A stretch of DNA of 64,000 nt from Lysinibacillus xylanilyticus (GTDB lineage Bacteria; Bacillota; Bacilli; Bacillales_A; Planococcaceae), in the NCBI RefSeq assembly GCF_001183605.1, contig NZ_LFXJ01000005.1, positions 434,001 through 498,000 on the forward strand. Direction: 5' to 3'. The notes under the pieces were generated by a model. That model saw nothing but the letters and a program-made list of their open reading frames with translations, did no database searches and was not told the DNA's origin. Below are positions 10,001 to 19,074 of this stretch, piece by piece. The first letter of the stretch is position 1. Each line of letters starts with the position of its first letter. A program made the position numbers and the translations under genes.

Positions 10001-12265
10001 ATGGATGAGGTCAGCCGAGTATTAGACAAGGTGAGGCAGCAATATGGACAAATCAATGGAGTCATTCATGGTGCTGGAGTTGGTGGAGCAGAACCTATTG
10101 TCACCAGAACCGATGAACGATTTAACCAAGTCTTTTCACCTAAAGTATATGGTACATGGATTCTTGACAAGTTAACAGAAACAGATCAACTCGATTTCTT
10201 TATTATGTTCTCCTCAATAGCATCGTTGTTTAGTGCACCAGGACAAGGAGATTATATAGCTGCAAATGCTTACTTGGATGCTTACTCTTATTATCGAAAT
10301 ATGTTTAATAAACGTACCGTTGCAGTTAATTGGTCAACCTGGAAAGAAACTGGGATGTCAATAAAACATGATTTTAATATTGATACACTATTCAAGGCGT
10401 TGATGACAAAAGAGAGTATCCATGGTCTGGATCAATTAATAAACAAGGATGTGCCGAGAGCTTTAATCGGAGAAATTAATTATGAAAGTAGTCTGATTTC
10501 ATTACTTGAACGGTTTATGTTTAAACTTTCACCTAAAATTAGAAAGACACTTTACTCCTATATTGGGCAAACCAAAGTGAAAGCAAAACCAAAAGTTGCT
10601 GGTTTTATAGAGGAGGTTAAACTTTCGGGTAAAGAAAGTGATCAATACTCCGCGATTGAACAAAAAATTGGTCAGATTTGGGGAGAAGTTTTAGGCTTCG
10701 ATGAGATTAATATTTACGATAGCTTTTTTGAACTTGGAGGAGACTCTATTTCAGGCTTAAAGATAGCAAATCTGATTAATCAAGAATTAGGTAAACAAAT
10801 TGGAGTAGCCGATTTATTATCGTTTGTTACAGTTGCTGACTTCGCTGAATTTATGGAACAGCATGCAGATGAATTTATTAATACGTCTACTAGTTGTTAT
10901 GTCGATATTGAACCGTGTGAACCAATGGATGGTTATCCGGCTTCCTCTGCTCAAACGCGATTATTCATTATAAACGAAATGGAAGGATCGAATATTAATT
11001 ACAACATTTATAGAGCTGTAACAATTGAGGGACCATTTGATACAACTAAATTTGAATACACGTTTAATGAAATCATTAAACGTCAAGCATCTCTTCGTAC
11101 AAGCTTTAAACTAGCAGATGGAAAAGTTATGCAGTACATCAAAGATAACGTTATTTTCAATGTTGAATATAAGAAGACCATAGAAGAAGTTTTGGATGAA
11201 CAAATAAATGCATTTATTAGACCATTCGAACTTTCTCAAGCTCCATTACTTCGTATTGGACTTTTTGAACTTGCGAAAGAAAAACATGTCATGGTATTTG
11301 ATATGCATCATATGATTGCTGATGGTATATCCATTGATATATTGATTGAGGAGTTTCTAGCAATCTATGAAGAAAATAAGTTGGAAGAGCTTAAGATCCA
11401 ATATAAGGATTATGCGGTTCATCAAGAACGCATTGCGGAAAGCGATAAGATGCTAGAGCAGAAAAAGTATTGGTTAGAACTCTTAGCTGGTGATTTGCCA
11501 GTACTTAATCTCCCGACGGATTATCCAAGACCTGATATAAAGAATTTTGAAGGACATACAGTTTCCGTGATACTAAATAAAGAAAAGTCTCAACATATGT
11601 ATAGATTTGCTAAAGAATCAAATACGACACCTTATATGGTGATGCTATCAGCTTTTTACGTGTTACTCTACAAGTATACTGCACAAGATGACATTATCAT
11701 TGGTACTCCAATTGCAGGACGACCAAGTGCTGATTTAGAAAAAATTGTTGGGATGTTTGTTAATACTCTTGTCATAAGAAATAGACCTAAGTGGGATAAA
11801 ACAGTTAAAGATTTTCTGTTTGAAGTAAAGAACAATGTGTTAGATGCCTTTGATAATCAGGATTGTAATATTGAAGAATTGATTAGCCAGCTTAAAGTTG
11901 AACGGAGTTTAAGCAGGAATCCATTGTTTGATGTAATGTTTGTTCTTCAAAATGTTGGTAATAGCGAGATCAAAATGAGTGACTTAACGATTAGTTCTTA
12001 TCCTATAGAGGAGAAAATTTCAAAATTTGATCTAACTTTAGAAGTTATTGAGGCAGGAGATTTTGTCGATATTCATTTGAATTATTCAACAAAGCTATAT
12101 AGAAATGAAACGGCTCAAAGAATACTAGAGGATTATATCGATCTATTGGAAAAAATTTGTTTTGTATTGGATACACCAATAGGTGACCTTCGACTAAAAA
12201 GTGAAGCAAACATGGAAGAACAGGATGATCAAGAGGATAGGGAAGAGGTAAAATTTAATTTTTAA
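7055..12265 (+). CDS. Hybrid PKS/NRPS protein, KS-KR-ACP-C
   Basis: After an N-terminal docking-like helix (LLRIILENTQAG) comes a full ketosynthase (active Cys about residue 215, HGTGT, KSNVGH), a ketoreductase (GGASGIG near 909, FSSIA and GQGDYIAANAY near 1053-1070) and an ACP with GGDSI (Ser about 1231). Residues roughly 1290-1710 are a complete condensation domain whose catalytic motif HHMIADG lies near 1418. The protein ends shortly after it in an acidic tail with no A or carrier domain. This is the switch point from polyketide to peptide: the C domain should acylate an aminoacyl-carrier on another protein with the ACP-bound chain. The partner should be the NRPS at 21874, or formerly the decayed module at 19075. 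The start has only a weak ribosome-binding site. Confidence 0.95.
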   Translation: MQKLLRIILENTQAGNIDKQTAAKMLHTLQNEILATSIQEDIAIVGIAGELPVCNSIDEYWEGINNSIDFIGDFPETRKQDIDKYINYSGLEDLDEVKYLQGAYINEIDKFDYRLFRLSPNEASLMDPYQRLFLQVAYKAIEDGGYNKSSIAGTRTGVFVGYASNAKDSYQKMIYDTDVSLMAAAAVGNVTAMIPSRISYLLDLKGPSMVIDTACSSSLVSVHLACEAIKNQDCDMAIAGGIRMNLLPLDKEYMKFGIESTDGRTRSFDDQSDGSGMGEGVVAVLLKPLRKAKRDRDNIYAVIKGSAINQDGTSIGITAPNPDSQMDVILKAWEKAEINPETLSYIEAHGTGTALGDPIEIDGLIRAFRKHTDKHQFCAIGTVKSNVGHLYESAGLVGLLKCIMMLKNKTIPPSINFNKPNSKIDFSQSPLYVNSRNREWLAGDSARRCGLSSFGFSGTNCHLVLEEAPELPRVGKSSKVHLFLISAQSKHQLIELIDNYLQFLKKPHNVEIGDVCYTANVGRNHQSYRCAIVIDTLEELKEKLKIIRDGLNLINDLSGQSIYVNEHRVVPQNKMNRTKVEITESERLELGKQSATIIQNFISSDREDHKSLTELAELYSRGAEVQWDKLYKDEAVRKISAPGYPYERNRCWFEVPEGKQLTRNTDKPDKFFTIGWAVEKLPEENKQVMDGTIMVFKGESELCQEMLNELSASPCDVITVEKGPSFKQINPNEYIISGSEVDYLHLLRNVKDRQVTRIIHMMTIQDGRSIRSITDLEESQQNGVLSLFYLTKAFAKMEITNEIDILLISDYTTQVNGFEERIKPENITLLGIGKVVRKEHQNLLCRCIDVDDSTTATEIIDEINANTEWMNVAYRRGVRYVEEFKEIELDLEPSKPLEIRENGVYVITGGASGIGLEVSKYLASTEQVSLVLINKTPLPERTEWERILEQGQDQNTITRIKGIHEIEALGAEVTYYSADIGNMDEVSRVLDKVRQQYGQINGVIHGAGVGGAEPIVTRTDERFNQVFSPKVYGTWILDKLTETDQLDFFIMFSSIASLFSAPGQGDYIAANAYLDAYSYYRNMFNKRTVAVNWSTWKETGMSIKHDFNIDTLFKALMTKESIHGLDQLINKDVPRALIGEINYESSLISLLERFMFKLSPKIRKTLYSYIGQTKVKAKPKVAGFIEEVKLSGKESDQYSAIEQKIGQIWGEVLGFDEINIYDSFFELGGDSISGLKIANLINQELGKQIGVADLLSFVTVADFAEFMEQHADEFINTSTSCYVDIEPCEPMDGYPASSAQTRLFIINEMEGSNINYNIYRAVTIEGPFDTTKFEYTFNEIIKRQASLRTSFKLADGKVMQYIKDNVIFNVEYKKTIEEVLDEQINAFIRPFELSQAPLLRIGLFELAKEKHVMVFDMHHMIADGISIDILIEEFLAIYEENKLEELKIQYKDYAVHQERIAESDKMLEQKKYWLELLAGDLPVLNLPTDYPRPDIKNFEGHTVSVILNKEKSQHMYRFAKESNTTPYMVMLSAFYVLLYKYTAQDDIIIGTPIAGRPSADLEKIVGMFVNTLVIRNRPKWDKTVKDFLFEVKNNVLDAFDNQDCNIEELISQLKVERSLSRNPLFDVMFVLQNVGNSEIKMSDLTISSYPIEEKISKFDLTLEVIEAGDFVDIHLNYSTKLYRNETAQRILEDYIDLLEKICFVLDTPIGDLRLKSEANMEEQDDQEDREEVKFNF

Positions 12266-12282
12266 CAATATGAGGTGATTGT

Positions 12283-13149
12283 GTGGGATTGGTAGGTGTT
12301 ATTGGGGCAGGTGTTATGGGAGCTGGTGTTGCGCAGAACGCTGCAGAATCAGGACATGAAGTAATTTTAATAGATTTGACAGAGGATGTTTTACAAAAAG
12401 CAAAAGAAGAAATTAAAAAAAATATTAAGTTTCAAGGTCTTTTTAAGAAGAAAGATTCGAGAATACTAGATGAGGATATTTTAGGAAGGATAACGTTTAC
12501 TACTGATTATGAAGCCCTGAGAGAAGTTGAATTTGTCGTAGAAAATGTCCCAGAAGTTTGGGAAGTGAAAAAAAATGTATATACGAGATTGAATGAAGTT
12601 TGCGCTGAAGATTGTATTCTTCTAGTGAATACTTCGTGTATTTCCATCACGAAAATAGCGGCATTATGCAAACAAGCATCTAATGTAATCGGGGTTCATT
12701 TCATGAATCCAGTTCCGCTCAAATCAACGGTTGAGGCGATAAGAGGATTCCATACTTCTGAAACGACCATTCAACAAACGAAGGACTTTTTAGAGAGTAT
12801 GGACAAGGAGATGATTCTTGTAAATGATTATCCTGGATTCGTGTCGAATCGATTATCTCATCTACTAATGAATGAGGCTGCTTTTGTAGTGCAAGATCAG
12901 GTTGCTGAACCAAGAGATGTGGATGAAATTTTCAAAAAATGTTTTGGACATAAAATGGGGCCACTGGAGACAGCTGATCTTATAGGGTTGGATACAGTCG
13001 TTAATTCTTTAGACATTTTATATGAAAGTTATCAGGATCCTAAGTTTAGATGTGCTCCATTACTAAGGAAAATGGTTGAAGCAGGACAACACGGTAGGAA
13101 AAGTGGTAAAGGGTTTTATGACTATAACTATGGCTTTGTAGTTAACTAG
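12283..13149 (+). CDS. 3-hydroxyacyl-CoA dehydrogenase-like protein (FkbK/ZmaG type, hydroxymalonyl-ACP pathway)
   Basis: A 288-residue protein of the 3-hydroxyacyl-CoA dehydrogenase family with an N-terminal NAD-binding motif GAGVMGAGVAQ and the family segments VIGVHFMNPVP and DYPGFVSNRL. In FkbK/ZmaG-type pathways such an enzyme oxidises glyceryl-ACP, made from 1,3-bisphosphoglycerate by the FkbH-like protein, to 2-hydroxy-3-oxopropionyl-ACP. Adjacency to a stand-alone ACP and an FkbH-like gene makes this role far more likely than fatty-acid oxidation. It starts with GTG behind a TGAGGTG site, 17 bp after the preceding gene. A flavin acyl-ACP dehydrogenase, which would complete hydroxymalonyl-ACP, is not found in the window. 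The substrate assignment is inferred from context. Confidence 0.88.
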   Translation: MGLVGVIGAGVMGAGVAQNAAESGHEVILIDLTEDVLQKAKEEIKKNIKFQGLFKKKDSRILDEDILGRITFTTDYEALREVEFVVENVPEVWEVKKNVYTRLNEVCAEDCILLVNTSCISITKIAALCKQASNVIGVHFMNPVPLKSTVEAIRGFHTSETTIQQTKDFLESMDKEMILVNDYPGFVSNRLSHLLMNEAAFVVQDQVAEPRDVDEIFKKCFGHKMGPLETADLIGLDTVVNSLDILYESYQDPKFRCAPLLRKMVEAGQHGRKSGKGFYDYNYGFVVN

Positions 13150-13191
13150 ATAAATTATTTAAATAAACTAGAGTAATAAGGAGGATTTATT

Positions 13192-13437
13192 ATGGAAATA
13201 GCACAAAAGGTAAGCGGATTTTTGACACGTTTTTTTAGAAAATATGAACTTGGTAGAGATGAGGATATCTTTTCATTAGGTTTTGTTAATTCATTATTTG
13301 CAACCCAACTTATTATGTTTTTAGAAAAGGAATTCGATATTACTGTTGAACCTGAAGATATGGACCTTAATAACTTCAGAACAATTAATGCAATTGTTGA
13401 ATTCGTTGAAAGAAAAAAGGTAGCTATTAATAATTGA
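13192..13437 (+). CDS. Stand-alone acyl carrier protein of the glyceryl/hydroxymalonyl-ACP type
   Basis: An 81-residue acidic carrier protein. The phosphopantetheine Ser is residue 34 within LGFVNSLFATQ. The NSL form, instead of the usual DSL, is characteristic of carrier proteins that hold glyceryl, hydroxymalonyl or methoxymalonyl units. A very strong ribosome-binding site (AAGGAGG) precedes the ATG, consistent with need for stoichiometric amounts. It lies between the dehydrogenase and FkbH-like genes and should carry the three-carbon unit through both enzymes. The holo form would be made by the Sfp-type transferase at 31704. Confidence 0.92.
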   Translation: MEIAQKVSGFLTRFFRKYELGRDEDIFSLGFVNSLFATQLIMFLEKEFDITVEPEDMDLNNFRTINAIVEFVERKKVAINN

Positions 13438-13473
13438 TAATATTAATTATTAATAGGAAAGGGGTGTGAAAAG

Positions 13474-14514
13474 ATGGGAAAGGAACAGAAAATAAAATGT
13501 GTTGTATGGGATTTGGATAATACATTGTGGGATGGGGTTATTCTTGAAGATTCGAATGTAGTGTTAAAACAGGATGTTGTAGAAATCATAAAGAAATTGG
13601 ACGAGAGAGGAATTCTTCATTCCATTGCAAGTAAAAATGAACCCTCCCTTGCGATGAGTAAGTTAGAAGAATTTGGTATTTCAGAATACTTTTTATATCC
13701 GCAAATTAATTGGAATCCAAAATCTGAATCTATCAAAAACATTGCAAAGTCTATAAATATTGGAATAGATACGCTTGTATTTGTTGATGATCAACCTTTT
13801 GAAAGGGAGGAAGTGAACTTTGTTCATCCTGAGGTACTTTGTATCGATGCTTTAAATCTTGAAGGGGTACTAGATATGCCCGAACTTAAACCGAAATTCA
13901 TTACAGAAGATTCCAAGATTCGTAGACAAATGTATATGAATGATATTAAACGAAACAATATTGAAGAGAATTTTTCAGGGCCACATGAAGAGTTTCTTGC
14001 ATCCCTAAATATGAAAGTTACTATTGCTCCTGTGCAAGAAAATGATTTACAACGGGTTGAGGAACTGACTGTGAGAACACATCAACTAAATACAACAGGC
14101 TATACTTACTCCTATGAAGAGCTAGATGTAATGAGACATTCAGACAGGCACAAGTTATTTGTTGTAGGCCTAGATGATAAATACGGAACATATGGAAAAG
14201 TTGGTGTGGTGATGTTGGAATGCGTGGAGGATGTTTGGACAGTTAAATTGCTCCTGATGTCTTGCCGCGTCATGTCTAGAGGTATTGGTTCACTGTTAAT
14301 TAACTATATTTTGAAATTGGCTAAAGAGAATAATGTTAAGTTGATGGCTGAATTTGTGAAAACGGATAGAAATAAAATGATGTATGCAACATATAAATTT
14401 GCAGGATTTACAGAATATAGCGTAGAAGGAGATAAAGTCGTTTTTGAACATAATTTATCTAATATTCAGGATTTCCCAGAATATGTTCATATCAAAACTC
14501 TAGAAACCGTATAG
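13474..14514 (+). CDS. FkbH-like HAD-superfamily glyceryl transferase/phosphatase
   Basis: A 346-residue protein with the HAD signature DLDNTLWDG near its N-terminus and the second HAD region VFVDDQPFEREEV, followed by a GNAT-like C-terminal half (LLLMSCRVMSRGIG). This is the FkbH architecture. FkbH proteins take the glyceryl group from 1,3-bisphosphoglycerate, remove the phosphate and load it on a dedicated ACP. The gene follows the dedicated ACP with a purine-rich ribosome-binding site (GGAAAGGGG), and belongs to the same operon as the PKS genes. The loaded unit could be oxidised to hydroxymalonyl-ACP, used to make vicinal hydroxyls, or used as a glyceryl unit; the window does not decide between these. 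Confidence 0.93.
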   Translation: MGKEQKIKCVVWDLDNTLWDGVILEDSNVVLKQDVVEIIKKLDERGILHSIASKNEPSLAMSKLEEFGISEYFLYPQINWNPKSESIKNIAKSINIGIDTLVFVDDQPFEREEVNFVHPEVLCIDALNLEGVLDMPELKPKFITEDSKIRRQMYMNDIKRNNIEENFSGPHEEFLASLNMKVTIAPVQENDLQRVEELTVRTHQLNTTGYTYSYEELDVMRHSDRHKLFVVGLDDKYGTYGKVGVVMLECVEDVWTVKLLLMSCRVMSRGIGSLLINYILKLAKENNVKLMAEFVKTDRNKMMYATYKFAGFTEYSVEGDKVVFEHNLSNIQDFPEYVHIKTLETV

Positions 14515-14548
14515 ATTTTTATAATAACGAAATAGCGAGGTAAATAAT

Positions 14549-15832
14549 ATGGAAAAAATCGCATTTTTATTTACAGGCCAAGGTGCTCAATATGTTGGAA
14601 TGGGTAAAACTTTTTATGATGAATATGAGGTTGCTAGACAGACATTTGAAGAAGCGAATGATGTACTGGGATTTGATCTTACTAAAATATGTTTTGAAGG
14701 ATCATTAGGTGAGCTCTCAAAGCCAGAGAACATTCAGCCAGCACTGCTAACTGTTAGTGTAGCAGCATACAGAGTATATATGAAGGAAATTGGCATTGCA
14801 CCACATTTTTATGCAGGGCATAGTCTTGGAGAGTATGCTGCTTTAACTTGCTCAGGGGCTATACGTTTTTCGGATGCTGTAAAAATCGTAAGAGAAAGGG
14901 GTCTATTAACCAAACAGATTATGGAAAGTGATATCGGGGCTATGACTATCATTGACGGAATAGACTCCAAGCTTGTTGAAGAAGAGTGCAAGAAAATCTC
15001 AACCGAGCAACAATTCGTTTCCATTAACTGTTATAATTCGCCCCTTCAGGTTGCTGTTGCAGGTCACAAAGAAGCGGTTGAGTTACTTGAAGAAAAGGTA
15101 CTTGAAATGGATGGAAATGTCACCCCATTATTTAGGAACGCTCCATTTCATAGCCCGTTAATGCAAGATACAGCGGAAAAATTGAAGGGATATTTGGATC
15201 AAATCACTTTCTTCCCTTTTCGAAATGCAGTAATTTCTAATCCAACTGCTTTGCCATTCGGGGATTATGGGACTATAGCAGATAAATTGGCTGTTCAAAT
15301 GGTTAAGCCAGTTAAATGGCAGAAGACGATGCAATTTTTGAAAAAGTATGGTGTAACTCTAGCAATAGAGATGGGACCTAAAAATGTTCTTTGTAATCTA
15401 GTTAAAGGTAATACTCCTGAAATAGATGCATTTTGTTTTGGACAGAGGGAGGATAGAAATATCTTATTTGACCGACTTAATCAAAACGAAATGCTTAAAA
15501 AGCATGTCCCTACCGTTATAACCAAATGTTTGGCGGTAGCTGTATCAACACCTAACAAAAATTGGGATAATGAAGAGTATAGAAAAAATGTCGTTGAACC
15601 TTACGCTAATATTCAAAAAATGCAAGAGGAATTGGATGAGCAAGGAGCACTGCCTACTAAAGAGCAGATGATAGAAGCACTTGAAATGTTACGGACCGTG
15701 CTTCAAACAAAAAAGGTTCCAGTCCAAGAACAAATCGAGTGGTTCCACCATATTTTCGAGGAAACTGCAACGTATTATGAATTTAAAGATTTTGATATAC
15801 TCCAAGAAAACAAATTTGAGAAGGTGACATAA
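14549..15832 (+). CDS. Stand-alone (trans) acyltransferase with C-terminal extension
   Basis: A FabD-like malonyl-type acyltransferase: FTGQGAQYVGMG at the N-terminus, catalytic GHSLGEYAAL near residue 90, an Arg in IVRERG that in the family holds the carboxylate of dicarboxylic substrates, and the His motif APFHSPLM. It is the only AT in the window, next to three AT-less PKS proteins, so it should charge their ACPs in trans with malonyl-CoA or transfer the unit from the stand-alone ACP. At 427 residues it is about 100 longer than a usual AT. The extra C-terminal part (from about residue 315, helical and charged) has no domain I recognise. It ends directly against the TTG start of the ABC ATPase gene. 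Confidence 0.93.
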   Translation: MEKIAFLFTGQGAQYVGMGKTFYDEYEVARQTFEEANDVLGFDLTKICFEGSLGELSKPENIQPALLTVSVAAYRVYMKEIGIAPHFYAGHSLGEYAALTCSGAIRFSDAVKIVRERGLLTKQIMESDIGAMTIIDGIDSKLVEEECKKISTEQQFVSINCYNSPLQVAVAGHKEAVELLEEKVLEMDGNVTPLFRNAPFHSPLMQDTAEKLKGYLDQITFFPFRNAVISNPTALPFGDYGTIADKLAVQMVKPVKWQKTMQFLKKYGVTLAIEMGPKNVLCNLVKGNTPEIDAFCFGQREDRNILFDRLNQNEMLKKHVPTVITKCLAVAVSTPNKNWDNEEYRKNVVEPYANIQKMQEELDEQGALPTKEQMIEALEMLRTVLQTKKVPVQEQIEWFHHIFEETATYYEFKDFDILQENKFEKVT

Positions 15833-16528
15833 TTGACCAAAATAATCGAGGCCATACAAGTTTGCAAGTCCTTTAATACTGGCGAGGTAAAGACAGATGT
15901 GTTGAAAAATATAAATTTAGAAATAAATAAAGGGGAATTTGTCTCTATTATGGGGCCTTCAGGTTCAGGGAAAAGTACACTCCTCTATTTGTTAGGTAGT
16001 TTAGATAAACCTACTTCAGGAAAAATCAAAGTAAACGGTAATGATACTTCCGAGATGTCGGATAAGGCTGAAAGTATATTGCGACGAAGAGATATAGGAT
16101 TCGTGTTTCAATTTTACAATTTAATTCCTAATTTCACTGTTGAAGAAAATATTGTTCTTCCCATCTCATTAGATGGGAAGAACGTGAAACATTACAAAGA
16201 GGAACTTGATGAAATTCTAAATATTGTTGGGCTTTCTGAAAAACGGGGAAATACACCACGCCAATTATCGGGTGGACAGCAGCAAAGAGTCGCTATTGCG
16301 AGGGCTCTAATCAATGATCCAGCTATTATTCTCGCAGACGAACCAATTGGGAATTTAGATAGTAAGACAGGTATGGAAGTTATGAATCTGTTAAAAAGAA
16401 TTAATGAAGAAAAAGGAAAGACGATTGTACAAGTCACACATTCTAAAGAGGCTGCTGAGTTTGGACAAAGACTGGTATATGTAAAAGATGGTCAAATTGA
16501 TAACTCATTAAGCCATTCATTATCCTAA
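15833..16528 (+). CDS. ABC transporter ATP-binding protein, LolD/MacB type
   Basis: A 231-residue ATPase with Walker A GPSGSGKST, signature LSGGQQQRVAIARAL and Walker B AIILADEPIGNLDS, the pattern of the LolD/MacB/YtrE group that pairs with FtsX-like permeases. It starts with TTG immediately after the stop of the acyltransferase gene, with AGAAGGTG as ribosome-binding site, so it is translationally linked to the biosynthetic operon. Together with the next gene it should form an export or self-resistance transporter for the cluster product. The transported substrate is inferred only from position. Confidence 0.92.
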   Translation: MTKIIEAIQVCKSFNTGEVKTDVLKNINLEINKGEFVSIMGPSGSGKSTLLYLLGSLDKPTSGKIKVNGNDTSEMSDKAESILRRRDIGFVFQFYNLIPNFTVEENIVLPISLDGKNVKHYKEELDEILNIVGLSEKRGNTPRQLSGGQQQRVAIARALINDPAIILADEPIGNLDSKTGMEVMNLLKRINEEKGKTIVQVTHSKEAAEFGQRLVYVKDGQIDNSLSHSLS

Positions 16529-16545
16529 CTATACTGTAAAAGTGG

Positions 16546-19047
16546 GTGGAAATATTGTCGACTATTTTTAAATATATCAGTCGAAATTTGTTAGAGAAGA
16601 AACTACGCTCTTTTATTGTGATCTTCTCGATTATGATTTCGACATCATTGTTTTTTGCTTCTACTAGTATCTCGGATGTTATGATAAACATTTCTATGGA
16701 ACGAATGAAGCAATATGCAGGTACTTCAGATATCACAATGAAACCAACAGACAGCTCACCAAATAATTATATTACAGTAGAGGATATTGAAGTACATGAG
16801 CATGATTTAGAGTATTCAATCACAGCAATTGAAAGTAGTGGGCAATTTAAGCACAATGACAACGAGATAGTCAATTTTAACGTTATGGGCTATACATTAG
16901 ATGAACTAGAAACAATGAATACGTTAAAAATCATCGAAGAAAAAGAACTCCATCCATTTGTTGGTAATAAAATAATAATCAATCGAGACGTATCCGAAAA
17001 AATGAATTTAGCATTAGGCGATACGATGGAGATTAAAATAGGGAGTGAACATTATACATTTCTCGTATCGGGGATTGCTGAAAAGGTAGGGTTATTTAGA
17101 GGAGAAGGATTAAATCCCTTTGCGGTTGTACCAAAAGAGCATTTAGGTGAACTACTTAATTTAGAACACCCAAACGTTGTTTTCCTAAAAGTAAAGGATA
17201 AAGAAAATCTTTCTTCTATGATCAGTACATTATCAGAGTCCTATAAAGACTACATAGTGGAAGAATCTATTTCAGATGAAGCGATTGAACAACAAGTCAG
17301 TGGGATTGCAGTTACATTTTTATTAATGACTATTGTTGTTTCAATAATAAGTATGTTTATTATTTACTCTTCATTTAAAGCGATCACAATGGAACGACTT
17401 ACTGTAATGGGAACATTTCGCAGTCTTGGTGCAACAAGAAAAATGACAAATTTAATACTGTTATTAGAAAGTGTTTTTTATGGACTTATTTCAGGTGTAT
17501 TAGGATGTGTGCTTGGTGTAGGAATTTTATTTGCGATGTCAATGGTGTTGGCTGAATCAGAAGTGAGTACTAATATCCTCCTTGCGATTCAACCGTTAAA
17601 GCTTCTTTTCACCTTTTTGCTAGCACTAATTCTTTGTATTTTAAGTTCCATCATACCAATATTAAAAGTTTCAAAAATTTCAGTAAAAGATATTATTCTT
17701 AATAATTGGGATAATTCTACGCAACAGTCTAGTAAAATTGTACCTTTTGTTGGAGTATTATTTGTTTTATTTGCTCTGATTGCTCCGCCTTTATTAAGTC
17801 GAACTGTTGCTTTACCTCTTGGTATTATTAGTGCAATTTTATTAATTGTTGGGATAATCTTTTTAATTCCGGTTATCATGCGATGGTCTGTCAAACTATT
17901 TAGTAGACCTTTTAGCCATATCTTTGGCAATGAGGGACAACTAGCACTAAAAAATCTAAGGCAGGACAAAAATGTTATTACAAATATTTCTATTCTAAGT
18001 ATTGCAATAGCTACAATTTTAATGATCAATATAATTGGTTATGGTGTAGTATTAGAGCTAAATAATTATTATGATAGAACACCGAAGTACGATGTAATGA
18101 TGACAGCTACAAATATGGACGAAGAGTTCCTTCAATCTGTAAAAGAAGTAGAAGGTGTGGCAGATGTTTACGGTGTTTATTATAAGGAAAATGTTGCCGT
18201 TGTTGATAAGAATTCTTATATCGGTTTAATAGAGAGTGCGGATAAAGATCAATTTATGGAATTCTGGAATTTTGACATAGAGGGAGATAGTAAAGCACTG
18301 ATAGAAGAGTTAGACGAAGGACACAATATTATTTTGAGTCTGTTGAAAAAAAATCAATTAGGTGTAGAAGTTGGAGACTCGATTTCGTTGAAAATTAAAG
18401 ATGTTGAACAAGATTATAGGGTCATTGGTTTTATGAATACTTCAAGAAATAGTGCAAACTATGGTGTGGTTTCGGAAAAAAATCTTATAGAAGGAAACGA
18501 TGATAGCTTTTACTCCATATTTTACATCAAAAGTGATATGGATTCCTATGAGCTTCAGAAAAAGCTAAATGAAAAGTATGTTGATGATAATGTATGGACG
18601 ATGACCATGAAGGAAGCTGCAAGCAACGATATGAAAAATAGTGAGCAACAATTTACCATTTTAAAAAGTTTCTCTGTATTATCGCTTTTGATTGGTGGAT
18701 TAAGTATTATTAACAACTTAGTGATTAGCTTCATTCAAAGAAGAAGGTCCACTGCGATACTTCGTTCAGTTGGAATGAGTAAAGGGCAATTTGTGAAAAT
18801 AACATTTGTAGAATCATTGTTTGTGGGAATGATCGGTGGAATTGTCGGAATAATCGGAGGATTGCTATTGATTAATATTGTCCCGCATATTTTACAGGCA
18901 ATAGACCAACGTGTTGTTATCCATTTCTCTACAAATATCATGTTAGTTTCATTCTTAGCAGCTATTGCAGTCACCGTAATTACTTCGATTAGCCCGGCAT
19001 TAAAAGCTTCCAAGATAAGTGTTGTGGAAGTAATAAAAACAGAATAA
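16546..19047 (+). CDS. ABC transporter permease with two FtsX domains
   Basis: An 833-residue membrane protein. An N-terminal membrane segment (about residues 18-38) is followed by an extracytoplasmic MacB-type domain of some 200 residues, then a cluster of membrane helices (about 247-370) forming the first FtsX domain. Further helices lie around 398-500, a second extracytoplasmic domain follows, and a second FtsX domain lies near 705-825 (SFIQRRRSTAILRSVGMSKGQ). The two halves make a pseudo-symmetrical permease like those of YtrF or other MacB-related exporters. It pairs with the upstream ATPase. The GTG at 16546 overlaps the GGGTGG ribosome-binding site, so the TTG at 16555 is the more likely start. 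Confidence 0.9.
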   Translation: MEILSTIFKYISRNLLEKKLRSFIVIFSIMISTSLFFASTSISDVMINISMERMKQYAGTSDITMKPTDSSPNNYITVEDIEVHEHDLEYSITAIESSGQFKHNDNEIVNFNVMGYTLDELETMNTLKIIEEKELHPFVGNKIIINRDVSEKMNLALGDTMEIKIGSEHYTFLVSGIAEKVGLFRGEGLNPFAVVPKEHLGELLNLEHPNVVFLKVKDKENLSSMISTLSESYKDYIVEESISDEAIEQQVSGIAVTFLLMTIVVSIISMFIIYSSFKAITMERLTVMGTFRSLGATRKMTNLILLLESVFYGLISGVLGCVLGVGILFAMSMVLAESEVSTNILLAIQPLKLLFTFLLALILCILSSIIPILKVSKISVKDIILNNWDNSTQQSSKIVPFVGVLFVLFALIAPPLLSRTVALPLGIISAILLIVGIIFLIPVIMRWSVKLFSRPFSHIFGNEGQLALKNLRQDKNVITNISILSIAIATILMINIIGYGVVLELNNYYDRTPKYDVMMTATNMDEEFLQSVKEVEGVADVYGVYYKENVAVVDKNSYIGLIESADKDQFMEFWNFDIEGDSKALIEELDEGHNIILSLLKKNQLGVEVGDSISLKIKDVEQDYRVIGFMNTSRNSANYGVVSEKNLIEGNDDSFYSIFYIKSDMDSYELQKKLNEKYVDDNVWTMTMKEAASNDMKNSEQQFTILKSFSVLSLLIGGLSIINNLVISFIQRRRSTAILRSVGMSKGQFVKITFVESLFVGMIGGIVGIIGGLLLINIVPHILQAIDQRVVIHFSTNIMLVSFLAAIAVTVITSISPALKASKISVVEVIKTE

Positions 19048-19074
19048 TAATCGCATAATCATTGGAGGTTTGTC

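Noticed and set aside
12719..12913. Minus-strand ORF in the dehydrogenase gene
   Set aside because: The plus-strand reading has clear family motifs over the same bases; the antisense frame has none.
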